DNA from: UBA1181 sp045601045
GTDB taxonomy: Bacteria > Bacteroidota > Bacteroidia > Bacteroidales > Paludibacteraceae
Reading direction: 5' to 3'
Length of the DNA stretch: 64,000 nt
Assembly (NCBI GenBank): GCA_045601045.1
Contig: JAZRZA010000062.1
Coordinates: 1 to 64,000 of the forward strand
The notes beneath the pieces were generated by a model. That model had not been told where the DNA came from. It did no database searches and saw only the letters and a list, made by a program, of their open reading frames with translations. Positions 44,050 through 52,598 of this stretch are shown here, piece after piece. The translations under genes were made by a program, and so were the position numbers. Numbering within the stretch: position 1 is the stretch's first letter; the number at the start of each line of letters is the position of its first letter.

Positions 44050-45378
44050 CTACAAATCCATCACCAACAGATCACCCGAGTCAGCCAATTGGGCATTTCT
44101 CATCTTCAAGGTATAATCCCAAGCACCAACGAATTCCGGCTGATTCTCCATGCTGAAATTCTCCTGTCCCGAACAATCCACCATATTGAAAAAACGGGCG
44201 ACGGTCAGTTGATTAATATCCATCGCGGGGGTATAGACCACATTCTTGTCGTTTCGCGACTCCATCAAGACGCCCGCCTTGCACAATCTATTCAACACCA
44301 CAGAAGCCAAACGGATCGGAATATGGTATTTATCAGACATCTCCTCCAATGTCAAAGGGGCATCCCCGTCACGGAAACGCATCGCGACAATCTTCGTGAC
44401 CGAGAGCAATCCAAACGTCAAGTAACGATTACTCATATCCTGCACATCCTTTTCAAACTCAAAGTTACGGACATTCTGCAAAGAGAAAGAGATCTCCGCG
44501 CCAAACAAAACAATCATCCAGACAATCTGGACAAAGAGCAACGCGAAAGGAATCGCAGCCAAACTACCATAAACCGCATTGTAGGTGGTCATCATCGTCT
44601 GAACATAGACGTAACCCATCTTGAACGCGAAAAACGCCACCGTTGAGACCGCTCCCGCCACAGTCGCCACCCAAACCTTCACCTTGGTATTCGGCATCAC
44701 CACATACATCATCGTAAAGATGAACCACGCCACCACAAAAGGCATCGCATTCAAGACGACACGCAAAGTAGGCGTGATGATATAGTCCTCATTCAACATG
44801 GAAATGACATGGTTGAAATAGAAGGAGACTCCATTGGTGACCAGTACAAACAAAGGCACCACCAAGAGTAAGGAGATATAGTCCGTGAAACGACGGATGT
44901 AATTACGGTTCTTGTTCACACACCAAATTTCGTTAAAGGAGATCTCCACCTGGAAAAAGACCTTCATCAAAGACCAAAGGAGTACGCCGATACCGATTCC
45001 CACAAAAGCGCCGCCACTGGCATTGTTCAAATAGTTCTCCACGAAATCCTGGAAAATGGTCACCAACTGCAAATGGGATGCGTAACGCTCCCTGATCAGT
45101 TGCATGACATAAGCGTCAAAACCGAAGCCTCTCGCCAACCCAAAAATGAAAGCCATCATCGGAACCAACGCGAAGACGGAGTAATAACACAAGGCAGAGG
45201 CACGAGTGGCCATTCTGCTCTTGAAAAAATTCTGAATGGAGAGACTGAGCGTCTTGGCGAATAGTATCACATAACCGTGATTGCTACCCTCCTCCTCTCG
45301 TTTGGTAATACGCCAAATATCATTGGTGACGTAATTGATCTGATTCAGAAAAAATCGTATGATTTTCTTCATACGCAA
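44050..45378 (-). CDS. YihY/BrkB-family membrane protein with C-terminal HTH-like domain
   Basis: 442 residues. Six hydrophobic helices are visible in residues about 40-300 (ALCYYSVFALVPMMAFIFGLARG, GGAFVGIGIGVLLWSLMKVF, ISLLLVVPLFVLVTNGVSF, AMPFVVAWFIFTMMYVVMP, VAGAVSTVAFFAFKMGYVY, AIPFALLFVQIVWMIVLFGAEISF), and ASALCYYSVFALVPM is the YihY/BrkB signature. The C-terminal part (about 325-415: LLSVTKIVAMRFRDGDAPLTLEEMSDKYHIPIRLASVVLNRLCKAGVL) looks like a winged helix. These proteins are often annotated as ribonuclease BN by error; function in this phylum is unknown. Confidence 0.85.
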   Translation of the reverse strand: MRMKKIIRFFLNQINYVTNDIWRITKREEEGSNHGYVILFAKTLSLSIQNFFKSRMATRASALCYYSVFALVPMMAFIFGLARGFGFDAYVMQLIRERYASHLQLVTIFQDFVENYLNNASGGAFVGIGIGVLLWSLMKVFFQVEISFNEIWCVNKNRNYIRRFTDYISLLLVVPLFVLVTNGVSFYFNHVISMLNEDYIITPTLRVVLNAMPFVVAWFIFTMMYVVMPNTKVKVWVATVAGAVSTVAFFAFKMGYVYVQTMMTTYNAVYGSLAAIPFALLFVQIVWMIVLFGAEISFSLQNVRNFEFEKDVQDMSNRYLTFGLLSVTKIVAMRFRDGDAPLTLEEMSDKYHIPIRLASVVLNRLCKAGVLMESRNDKNVVYTPAMDINQLTVARFFNMVDCSGQENFSMENQPEFVGAWDYTLKMRNAQLADSGDLLVMDL

Positions 45379-45477
45379 ATCTAATTTTTAGGTCAAATAT
45401 TAGGTCATATCTAATGTCCTGACGCGGAACACATCTATTGGCAGGCGACTTTCCACGGCACGACTGAAATTCAAAAA

Positions 45478-45829
45478 AAAGAGTAGGCGTATAAGCCGAG
45501 TTCTGTACCCGCCGAAACGGGCGTCTGTCATTTATCTAGGACTTATGTCACCATAAGCCTCAAGCAATCTACCCCCCGACATCGGGCGGGCAGCCCTACA
45601 TGCGTCGGTATATTCGATCTTACAACCCGCGACTCGCACAGCCTCCATCGTTGCCGATGGAACTGGTGGGCTCTTACCCCACCTTCTCACCCTTACCTGC
45701 ATGCAGGCGGTTATTTTCTTCTGCGATAATTCACCCTCACGGACGACTTCCCGTTAGGAAGCGCGGCGCCCTCTGTTGCCCGGACTTTCCTCTGACGTTT
45801 CCGCCAGCGACAAACCCTCCTACTCTTAT
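45478..45829 (-). ncRNA. rnpB: RNase P RNA (bacterial class A)
   Basis: The minus strand contains the conserved rnpB 5' element GAGGAAAGTCCGGGC (near 45775-45795) and, near the 3' end, the pair of conserved stretches around AAATGACAG and GAACTCGGCTTA. The terminal helix P1 pairs AAGAGTAGG (plus 45479-45487) with CCTACTCTT (plus 45819-45827). A run of T follows the 3' end on the minus strand (plus A run 45473-45479). RNase P RNA cuts the 5' leader from tRNA precursors. The gene is 350 nt, the usual length, and is complete. Confidence 0.93.
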
Positions 45830-46060
45830 CCGCAAATATAGTGAAAATTCAGCAAACCACTGACATTTTTTCACAAAAACCCGCCTTTTTTTATCATCAA
45901 ACGTTAAAAGTAAGGGATTGATGTTAAATCAATTTAAAAGAGATACAAAGTGAGCCGATATTGTACGTTATTTGTACGGGATTCATACAAGAGAAGTACC
46001 ACGATTTCGGTCGTGTTAATGAATTTGACAAAATGAATATTAACCATAAAAATTGAAGAC

Positions 46061-47521
46061 ATGAAACATTTGAAATGGATAGGCGGTACCCTAGCGGTAG
46101 CCGCAGTGAGCGCAGGCGTTTCCTGCTTCTGTTACCAAAAATTCGGTCCTACTGAAAAAGAGACCATCGTCATCGAGAAACAAACACCGGCGATCTGCTC
46201 CTCCTACAACAACGGAGGAATGGTGGATTTCACCCAAGCCGCAGAGATATCAGTCAACGCGGTGGTCCACGTCATGACCATCACAGAGACCAAACAAATC
46301 AACTACGGATACGACCCATTCTTGGAGTATTTCTTTGGAGAACGCGGGCAACAGAGACAATCACCGAAACAAAAACAGATGGGTTCCGGTTCTGGTGTAA
46401 TCCTCTCTTCCGACGGATACATCGTCACCAACAACCACGTGGTGGACGGATCGGACAACGTGAAAGTGGTCTTGAACGACAAGCGAGAATTCAACGCCTC
46501 CATTGTCGGAACCGACCCTAACACCGACTTGGCCCTTCTCAAAATCGAGGCGACCGACCTACCCGCCTTGCGTGTGGGAAATTCGGATGACCTAAAAGTC
46601 GGAGAGTGGGTATTGGCGGTAGGAAATCCCTTTAACTTGACCTCCACCGTCACTGCCGGTATTGTCAGTGCGAAGGCCCGCAACATCAACATTCTAACAT
46701 CCGACATGAAAATAGAATCCTTCATACAGACCGATGCGGCTGTCAACCCAGGAAACAGCGGCGGCGCCTTGGTGAACACCAACGGAGAACTCGTGGGAAT
46801 CAATGCGGCCATCGCCTCCCAAACAGGCTCATATTCAGGCTACTCATTCGCCATTCCAACCAGTATCATGAGCAAAGTGGTAGCCGATCTGAAGGAGTTC
46901 GGAACGGTTCAAAGAGCTTTGTTGGGCGTCAAGATCCAAGACATCAACGCGGATTTGGCCCATGAGAAAAAATTGGATGTGATGGAGGGTGCTTACGTAG
47001 CCGAAATAGGTCCGAAAAGCGCGGCGCAAGAGGCGGGGATCGAAGCAGGCGACATCATCACCCACGTCAATGGCACCAAGGTGAAGAGCGTCTCTGAAAC
47101 CCAAGACCAGATCAGTCGATTCAGACCAGGAGACAAAGTCGAGATCACCTATTTGCGAGGCAACAAGCAAAAGAATACAGAGGTAATCCTCAAAAACATG
47201 AATGGAGACACAGAGGTGGTGAAGCAAGTTGCCACCAACACCCTCGGTGCCACTTTGACGCCCCTCAACGAGAAGAAACTACAACAGATGAATCTCGCCA
47301 ACGGGCTGGAAGTTTCACAAGTGGCAAAGGGTGGAAAATTCAACCGTGCCGGTATTCCTAACGGGTATATCATCGTGAGAGTCAACAACATCGCGGTGAA
47401 TAGCGTAGCCGATGTGGATAGAATCATCAGTAGTTTGAAAGGGCAAGACGAGCAGGCGCTATTCATCTCCGGCATCCTGCCTAACGGCAAAGTGGTTTAC
47501 TATGCGGTGGATATGAATTAA
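46061..47521 (+). CDS. degP: HtrA/DegP-family periplasmic serine protease (Do)
   Basis: 486 residues. Signal or anchor helix at 5-25 (KWIGGTLAVAAVSAGVSCFC). Catalytic triad: His126 (TNNHVVDGS), Asp156 (NTDLALLKI), Ser233 (NPGNSGGALVN). PDZ1 covers about 280-375 (RALLGVKIQDINADLA) and PDZ2 about 390-480. The protein is a periplasmic protease and chaperone. The usual start is 46061. The upstream gap (45830-46060) has no ORF; no standard -7 box is evident. A terminator follows at 47549. Confidence 0.93.
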   Translation: MKHLKWIGGTLAVAAVSAGVSCFCYQKFGPTEKETIVIEKQTPAICSSYNNGGMVDFTQAAEISVNAVVHVMTITETKQINYGYDPFLEYFFGERGQQRQSPKQKQMGSGSGVILSSDGYIVTNNHVVDGSDNVKVVLNDKREFNASIVGTDPNTDLALLKIEATDLPALRVGNSDDLKVGEWVLAVGNPFNLTSTVTAGIVSAKARNINILTSDMKIESFIQTDAAVNPGNSGGALVNTNGELVGINAAIASQTGSYSGYSFAIPTSIMSKVVADLKEFGTVQRALLGVKIQDINADLAHEKKLDVMEGAYVAEIGPKSAAQEAGIEAGDIITHVNGTKVKSVSETQDQISRFRPGDKVEITYLRGNKQKNTEVILKNMNGDTEVVKQVATNTLGATLTPLNEKKLQQMNLANGLEVSQVAKGGKFNRAGIPNGYIIVRVNNIAVNSVADVDRIISSLKGQDEQALFISGILPNGKVVYYAVDMN

Positions 47522-47548
47522 CCCCTTAACAAAATAAATAATTAATCG

Positions 47549-47591
47549 TAGGCTATTCCCGAGAACATCAAAGGGAATAGCCTATTTTTTT
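47549..47591 (+). terminator. Terminator of degP, overlapping the 3' end of the DUF3089 gene
   Basis: TAGGCTATTCCC at 47549-47560 pairs with GGGAATAGCCTA at 47573-47584, followed by seven T. The T run and distal arm overlap the last codons and stop of the opposite-strand gene at 47582. Confidence 0.9.
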
Positions 47592-48538
47592 AAGGTCTCC
47601 CCAAATGCCCGAATGCGTCGCTTCACATTTTTCTGAAGAGAATCATGGTAGAGCGTCAACTCTAACAGATGGTAATTCCCCACGGGAAAAAGCGATTGAA
47701 GACTCTCCACAAAAAGGGCCTCTTCATCCAACCCTTCGGCAATCAACACCTTGTGCGTCTCATCCACTCGTATAGAGACCGTATCATTCAAAGGATGGGC
47801 CATCGTATCGGTCGTCCACGAGGCGGGATTGATCACCCATGCGTTATTTTGCGTCAATATAGGGGCGACAGCCTCAACCCTTCCCACCGTATTATAGACG
47901 ACCGTCACGCCAATATCATTCGCGCACCTTGCCGCACGCAAGAAAGGGACTCCACAAGTATCCGAAGGAGTCACTTTATACCCGCAAACATAAGCGGCCA
48001 CCATTCTTGACGCCTGCTCCGGACTCAACTCCTTGATCAATTCAACCACACATTTGGCCCCTTGACTAAAGCCCGCCAAAAGGAAGGGCCGCCCGCCATT
48101 CTTGTGCTTCATATAATAACTAAATGCCTCTCGGATATCCGCCATAGCAGTCGGGAATCGTTCCGAAACGACCTCCTCCCCTTCCATCCATGTATTCAAA
48201 GAGATATGACGGTAATAGGGCGCGAAGAAATTGGCGCTATCTGCGAAAATCTCATCGGCCAACTGATAGGAAGGAAGCATCGCGGCACGCTGCGCGGAGT
48301 CGGTAAGCGAAGCGTAATGGTTTACCTGCCCAGTGGAATCCTCCCAGTCAAAAACGCATGTCGGCAAAATATAAAAAACGTCCACCTTGTTGGGATCCAC
48401 TCCCCTGCCATTGTCATACCAATAGAGGGGTTCCGCATAAAGTTCTCGCTTTTGAGCATACCAATGATAAAGGAGAACGCACAACAAAATCGCGACACCT
48501 CCACAAATTCCTAACCTTTTCATATAATAACCAATCAT
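47582..48538 (-). CDS. DUF3089 alpha/beta-hydrolase-type protein
   Basis: 318 residues. An N-terminal hydrophobic segment (about 9-27) anchors the protein. The nucleophile elbow is GFSQG (LLAGFSQGAKCVVEL), typical of DUF3089 alpha/beta hydrolases, and VDVFYILPTCVFDW is their common opening. The substrate is unknown; a lipid or peptide ester is possible. The start could also be Met6. The stop codon lies inside the stem of the degP terminator. Antisense ORFs are shadows. Confidence 0.8.
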   Translation of the reverse strand: MIGYYMKRLGICGGVAILLCVLLYHWYAQKRELYAEPLYWYDNGRGVDPNKVDVFYILPTCVFDWEDSTGQVNHYASLTDSAQRAAMLPSYQLADEIFADSANFFAPYYRHISLNTWMEGEEVVSERFPTAMADIREAFSYYMKHKNGGRPFLLAGFSQGAKCVVELIKELSPEQASRMVAAYVCGYKVTPSDTCGVPFLRAARCANDIGVTVVYNTVGRVEAVAPILTQNNAWVINPASWTTDTMAHPLNDTVSIRVDETHKVLIAEGLDEEALFVESLQSLFPVGNYHLLELTLYHDSLQKNVKRRIRAFGETLKK

Positions 48539-48556
48539 GAATTACCAATCATCGTA

Positions 48557-48564
48557 CAAAGGTA
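48557..48564 (-). promoter_or_regulatory. -7 box of the DUF3089 gene
   Basis: Minus strand reads TACCTTTG, matching TAnnTTTG, 18 bp before the start at 48538. Confidence 0.55.
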
Positions 48565-48791
48565 CAACATAATAGAGACAAAACATCTCATCAAACAAAT
48601 TCTCTCTACTTTTTCAAGTGGACCGGAAGCAACCAACAGGCTACTTTAGGTGGGAATCCTTCACTTTAACTTAAAAAAAACAAAAGGGAAACCGCTCACT
48701 TTCGCGGAAATAAAATATTTTTCATTAGGATATTACAGAAAAAAAATGTAATTTCGTGGCAATTTTCATTTAATTGAGGAGAATAGACTAA

Positions 48792-49652
48792 ATGAGACAA
48801 TTAAAGATCACAAAATCAATCACAAACAGAGAGAGTGCCTCTTTAGATAAATACTTGCAGGAAATCGGTCGCGAGGACCTAATCACAGTAGAGGAAGAGG
48901 TAGAGTTGGCCCAAAAAATCAAAAAGGGCGATCGCAGAGCACTAGAAAAGTTGACACGTGCCAATCTCCGTTTCGTGGTATCCGTCGCTAAGCAATACCA
49001 AAACCAAGGATTGAGTCTTCCAGACCTTATCAACGAAGGAAACTTGGGATTGATCAAAGCGGCAGAGAAATTCGATGAGACAAGGGGTTTCAAATTCATC
49101 TCATACGCCGTATGGTGGATTCGTCAGTCTATCCTTCAAGCATTGGCAGAGCAATCACGTATCGTCAGATTGCCGCTCAATCAAGTAGGCTCACTCAATA
49201 AGATTAACAAAGCCCTCTCTCAATTCGAGCAAGAGAACGAGCGTAGACCTTCCACAGAGGAGGTTGCAGGCATCCTCGACATGCCAGTCGACAAAATTTC
49301 AGACGCGATGAAGATTTCCGGTCGACACATTTCAGTGGACGCGCCTTTCGTAGAGGGAGAAGACAACAGCTTGTTGGACGTATTGGTCAACGACGATTCT
49401 CCAATCGCGGACAGATCATTGATCAACGAGTCTTTGTCACGAGAAATCGACAGAGCGCTCTCTACCCTCACCGACCGTGAGAGCGAGATCATCAAGATGT
49501 TCTTCGGCATCGGATACCAAGAGATGACGTTGGAAGAGATTGGAGAAAACTTCGGACTTACCCGTGAGCGCGTACGTCAAATCAAAGAGAAGGCAATTCG
49601 CCGTCTAAGACAAAATTCAAGAAGCAAGTTATTGAAATCCTACCTAGGATAA
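48792..49652 (+). CDS. rpoD: Primary sigma factor RpoD/SigA (first of three tandem copies)
   Basis: 286 residues, the short Bacteroidota form of the housekeeping sigma. Region 1.2 begins SLDKYLQEIGRE, region 2 has LRFVVSVAKQYQNQGLSLPDLINEGNLGLIKAAEKFDETRGFKFISYAVWWIRQSI, region 3 follows, and region 4 has TLEEIGENFGLTRERVRQIKEKAIRRLRQ. It recognises the TAnnTTTG promoters seen throughout the window. A terminator follows at 49674. The next two genes are paralogues; this copy is the one closest to the usual primary sigma. Confidence 0.95.
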   Translation: MRQLKITKSITNRESASLDKYLQEIGREDLITVEEEVELAQKIKKGDRRALEKLTRANLRFVVSVAKQYQNQGLSLPDLINEGNLGLIKAAEKFDETRGFKFISYAVWWIRQSILQALAEQSRIVRLPLNQVGSLNKINKALSQFEQENERRPSTEEVAGILDMPVDKISDAMKISGRHISVDAPFVEGEDNSLLDVLVNDDSPIADRSLINESLSREIDRALSTLTDRESEIIKMFFGIGYQEMTLEEIGENFGLTRERVRQIKEKAIRRLRQNSRSKLLKSYLG

Positions 49653-49673
49653 TCCAACAAGGCATCATACTAA

Positions 49674-49707
49674 AAGAGACTTACAATTGTGTAAGTCTCT
49701 TTTTTTG
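49674..49707 (+). terminator. Terminator after the first sigma gene
   Basis: A long stem (AAGAGACTTACA paired with TGTAAGTCTCT, arms 49674-49685 and 49690-49700) with a short loop is followed by seven T. Confidence 0.92.
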
Positions 49708-49760
49708 CGCCCCTCCGTTTCGAAAAGAAAGGTCGAACTACAGAAAAACACAAAAAAAAC

Positions 49761-49791
49761 TTGCGCGACAAGCCAAACAGATTTATACTTG
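49761..49791 (+). promoter_or_regulatory. Promoter of the second sigma gene
   Basis: TTG at 49761-49763, a 20-bp spacer and TATACTTG at 49784-49791 fit the -33/-7 pattern. The surrounding AACTTGCGCGA is shared with the third sigma gene's promoter but not the first's. Confidence 0.6.
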
Positions 49792-49828
49792 CCTCAGATT
49801 GTTTAACAGAAGAATTACAAAAAAAACT

Positions 49829-50689
49829 ATGAGACAACTAAAAATCAGAGAATCCTACACCAAAAGAGAGAGCGAAGGGCTAGAAATCTACTTGACTCAG
49901 ATTGGACACGAATCACTCATCACCCCAGACGAGGAGGTGGAATTGGCTCAACGCATCAAGCAAGGCGATATGGCGGCTCGCGACAAATTGACCCGCGCCA
50001 ACCTACGTTTTGTGGTATCAGTCGCCAAACAATACCAAAACCAAGGACTCAGCCTTCCCGACTTAATCAACGAAGGAAATCTGGGATTAATCAAAGCGGC
50101 GGAAAAGTTCGACGAAACCAAAGGATTCAAATTCATCTCCTACGCAGTATGGTGGATTCGCCAATCGATCATGCAAGCCTTGGCAGAACAGTCTCGTATG
50201 GTAAGATTACCCCTCAACCGCGTCAACGAAATCAGCAAGATAAATAAAACGCTAGCCCAATTCGAGCAAGACAACGAACGGAAAGCATCCGCCTACGAAG
50301 TCTCAGAAATGCTCGATCTCCCAGAAGATAGGATCGAAGAGGCCATGAAGAGCGTGGCTCATACGCTCTCTTTAGACGCGCCCATCTCGGACGATCAGGA
50401 AGATACTTTCGAAAGCAAAATATGCAACACCAATTCACCTAGCACAGACAACTACCTGATGAAGGAGTCTTTGTCGCAAGAGATAGACAACGTGCTTTCC
50501 ACATTACCAGAAAGAGAGAGCTCTATTATCAAAATGTTTTTCGGCATTGATTCCACAGAGATGAGTTTGGAGGAGATCGGAGAGCAATTCGGCCTCACAC
50601 GCGAACGTGTACGCCAAATCAAGGAGAAGGCAATCCGTCGCCTAAGACAAAATCCAGGGAACAAATCATTGAAGTCCTATCTGGGATAA
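49829..50689 (+). CDS. RpoD-type sigma factor paralogue (second tandem copy)
   Basis: 286 residues from ATG 49829 (a frame to 49799 would add ten residues with no homologous counterpart). Regions 2 and 4 are nearly the same as in the first copy: KQYQNQGLSLPDLINEGNLGLIKAAEKFDETKGFKFISYAVWWIRQSIMQA and SLEEIGEQFGLTRERVRQIKEKAIRRLRQ. The linker between (about 160-215) has diverged (VNEISKINKTLAQFEQDNERKASAYEV; DDQEDTFESKICNTNSPSTDNYL). Promoter specificity is probably similar. It has its own promoter and terminator, so it is regulated separately from the first gene. Confidence 0.92.
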   Translation: MRQLKIRESYTKRESEGLEIYLTQIGHESLITPDEEVELAQRIKQGDMAARDKLTRANLRFVVSVAKQYQNQGLSLPDLINEGNLGLIKAAEKFDETKGFKFISYAVWWIRQSIMQALAEQSRMVRLPLNRVNEISKINKTLAQFEQDNERKASAYEVSEMLDLPEDRIEEAMKSVAHTLSLDAPISDDQEDTFESKICNTNSPSTDNYLMKESLSQEIDNVLSTLPERESSIIKMFFGIDSTEMSLEEIGEQFGLTRERVRQIKEKAIRRLRQNPGNKSLKSYLG

Positions 50690-50710
50690 TCCAGCCCAAC
50701 AAACAAGTCA

Positions 50711-50742
50711 GAGGCCCGTTAAATACGGGCCTCTCTATTTTA
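50711..50742 (+). terminator. Terminator after the second sigma gene
   Basis: GAGGCCCGT at 50711-50719 pairs with ACGGGCCTC at 50725-50733, followed by a T-rich stretch (TCTATTTTAT). Confidence 0.85.
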
Positions 50743-50821
50743 TATCCAAGCAGAAAAAACGCCGAAAAATCACACACTCGAAAAAAAATGCGAAAAAAAA
50801 CACATTTTTTTCACAAAAAAC

Positions 50822-50852
50822 TTGCGCGAGGCAAAAAACCATACTATATTTA
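50822..50852 (+). promoter_or_regulatory. Promoter of the third sigma gene
   Basis: TTG at 50822-50824, a 20-bp spacer and TATATTTA at 50845-50852. The surrounding AACTTGCGCGA stretch is identical to that of the second sigma gene's promoter at the same distance from the -7 box. Confidence 0.6.
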
Positions 50853-50902
50853 CAAAAGTTATTCCTAACTTAGGACTAATAAGCACATCAAGATTTAACA
50901 AC

Positions 50903-50947
50903 ATGAAAAATACTTTTATAAACCACAGAATACCTAATATGATGTAA
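50903..50947 (+). CDS. Short upstream ORF in the leader of the third sigma gene
   Basis: Fourteen codons (MKNTFINHRIPNMM) lie between the promoter and the sigma gene, followed by a small GC hairpin (GGGGC at 50957-50961 with GCCCC at 50974-50978). The leader is about 180 nt, long for this genome. It may be a leader peptide controlling the sigma gene, or chance; there is no ribosome-binding site that would decide. Confidence 0.3.
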   Translation: MKNTFINHRIPNMM

Positions 50948-51036
50948 TCCAATGACGGGGCAATAAAGGGACCGCCCCACCCACCGACGTTTCTTACACA
51001 TGTTGCTATTATTAACCACTCAAACACCAACAACGA

Positions 51037-51900
51037 ATGAGAGAATTCAAGACTTCCACATCAACCATCACCAACAGAAACCAAAGCATCTCCCTAAATC
51101 TCTACCTACGCGAAATCGCCAAAGAAGAAATGATCACCGTCGACCAAGAGGAAGAACTTGCCCATAGAGTCAAGCAAGGTGACATGGAAGCGCGCAACAA
51201 ACTAGTCCGCGCCAACCTTCGATTCGTCGTTTCCGTCGCCAAACAGTACCCTAGCCAAGGTTTGACCCTCGAAGACTTGATCAACGAAGGGAACATCGGA
51301 TTAATCACCGCAGCGGAGAAATTCGACGAAACCAAGGGATTCAAGTTCATCACCTACGCAGTCTGGTGGATCCGCCAATCCATCATGCAAGCATCAGCCA
51401 ACAGTTCACGTTCCATCCGCTTGCCGCTCAACCAAGTAGGAGTTCTCCACAAGATCAACCAGGCGTTCGTGAAATTCGAGCAAGAAAACGGCAGAAGCGC
51501 CACCACCGAAGAGATCGCCGAAATCGTCGATTTAGCGGAAGACAAGGTGGTCAACCTATTGGAGAGTTCCGCCCATCAAGTCTCTTTGGACGCTCCCCTT
51601 TCCGACGAAGGTGACAGTTGCGTACAAGACCTCATCGAAGATGCGGACACCCCAGCGACAGACACCTCACTCATGAGAGAATCCTTGGCTCACGAGATCG
51701 ACAGAGCATTGTCGACGCTGACAGGCAAAGAGAGAACCGTCATCCAGAAGGCCTTTGGAATCGGATGTCAGGAGATGAGTTTGGAGGAGATCGGCGAGGA
51801 AATCGGGCTCAGCAGAGAGCGTGTGCGCCAAATCAAAGAGAAGGCGATCCTTCGGTTAAAGCAACCCTCGGGAAGATTGGCCTTAAAGCAATATTGCTAA
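51037..51900 (+). CDS. RpoD-type sigma factor paralogue (third, most divergent tandem copy)
   Basis: 287 residues. The region 2 core is kept (LRFVVSVAKQYPSQGLTLEDLINEGNIGLITAAEKFDETKGFKFITYAVWWIRQSIMQA), with changes after it: the usual LAEQSR becomes SANSSR. Region 4 reads KERTVIQKAFGIGCQEMSLEEIGEEIGLSRERVRQIKEKAILRLKQ, with several substitutions relative to the first two copies, and the C terminus ends LALKQYC rather than LKSYLG. It could recognise slightly different -33 elements. It has its own promoter and terminator. Frames inside it on both strands are shadows. Confidence 0.9.
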   Translation: MREFKTSTSTITNRNQSISLNLYLREIAKEEMITVDQEEELAHRVKQGDMEARNKLVRANLRFVVSVAKQYPSQGLTLEDLINEGNIGLITAAEKFDETKGFKFITYAVWWIRQSIMQASANSSRSIRLPLNQVGVLHKINQAFVKFEQENGRSATTEEIAEIVDLAEDKVVNLLESSAHQVSLDAPLSDEGDSCVQDLIEDADTPATDTSLMRESLAHEIDRALSTLTGKERTVIQKAFGIGCQEMSLEEIGEEIGLSRERVRQIKEKAILRLKQPSGRLALKQYC

Positions 51901-51912
51901 TGGCATATCCAC

Positions 51913-51946
51913 AAAGCGAGTCACACGGCTCGCTTTTCTTTTTTCT
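51913..51946 (+). terminator. Terminator after the third sigma gene
   Basis: AGCGAG (51915-51920) pairs with CTCGCT (51929-51934), followed by a T-rich run (TTTTCTTTTTT). Confidence 0.75.
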
Positions 51947-51961
51947 ATTCACGAATACAAA

Positions 51962-52594
51962 TCAAAACTTCCCCTTGCTCTTACAAAAGCTGGAGATTCC
52001 ACACTGTCCGCACTTTGGATTCCTGGCCGTACAGACATATCGCCCATGCAAAAGCAACCAATGATGGGCCCTTCCCAACAGAGCGGATGGAATACTTTTC
52101 ACCAGACGCTTCTCCGTATCCTCCGGTCTCTTGGATTGCGTCAAACCAATGCGATTGGCCACTCGAAAAACATGGGTATCAACAGGCATGGCAGGTTTGC
52201 CAAAAGCGACGGCCAACATCACATTGGCTGTCTTCCTTCCTACGCCCGGCAAAAGGGTCAACTCCTCCATCGTGGAGGGTACGACGCCAGAGAATTCACT
52301 CGCCAACATCTTTGCCATCGCCACCAAATGCTCCGCTTTCGCATTGGGGTAAGAGACACTCTTCACATAGGAAAGCACCTCATCAAATGATGCGGCTGAC
52401 AAGGATTCGGCATCGGGGAAGCGTTCAAACAAGGCAGGTGTCACCATATTCACCCGCTTATCCGTACATTGCGCGGAAAGCATTACAGCCACCAACAATT
52501 CGTAGGGATTACGATAATTCAACTCACTGTCAGCCTCCGGCATATTGGTAGCGAACCATGAGATAACTCCCTCATAACGCTCCGAGATCGTCAT
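51962..52594 (-). CDS. nth: Endonuclease III (DNA glycosylase/AP lyase)
   Basis: 210 residues from the Met at 52594; a frame to 52627 adds 11 residues that overlap the upstream transporter gene. The HhH motif with the catalytic Lys is LPGVGRKTANVML, the catalytic Asp is in PVDTHVFRV, and a C-x6-C-x2-C-x5-C iron-sulfur cluster ends the protein (VCTARNPKCGQCGISSFC). The enzyme removes oxidised pyrimidines. It starts 4 bp after the Na/Pi cotransporter gene, so the two are probably co-transcribed. Confidence 0.94.
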   Translation of the reverse strand: MTISERYEGVISWFATNMPEADSELNYRNPYELLVAVMLSAQCTDKRVNMVTPALFERFPDAESLSAASFDEVLSYVKSVSYPNAKAEHLVAMAKMLASEFSGVVPSTMEELTLLPGVGRKTANVMLAVAFGKPAMPVDTHVFRVANRIGLTQSKRPEDTEKRLVKSIPSALLGRAHHWLLLHGRYVCTARNPKCGQCGISSFCKSKGKF

Positions 52595-52598
52595 TGTC

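Noticed and set aside
44050..45378. Annotation of the YihY gene as ribonuclease BN
   Set aside because: The family was misnamed; the protein is a membrane protein with no nuclease motif.
45478..45829. Small plus-strand ORF of 87 codons inside the rnpB region
   Set aside because: Conserved RNase P RNA elements are on the minus strand; the ORF is a by-product.
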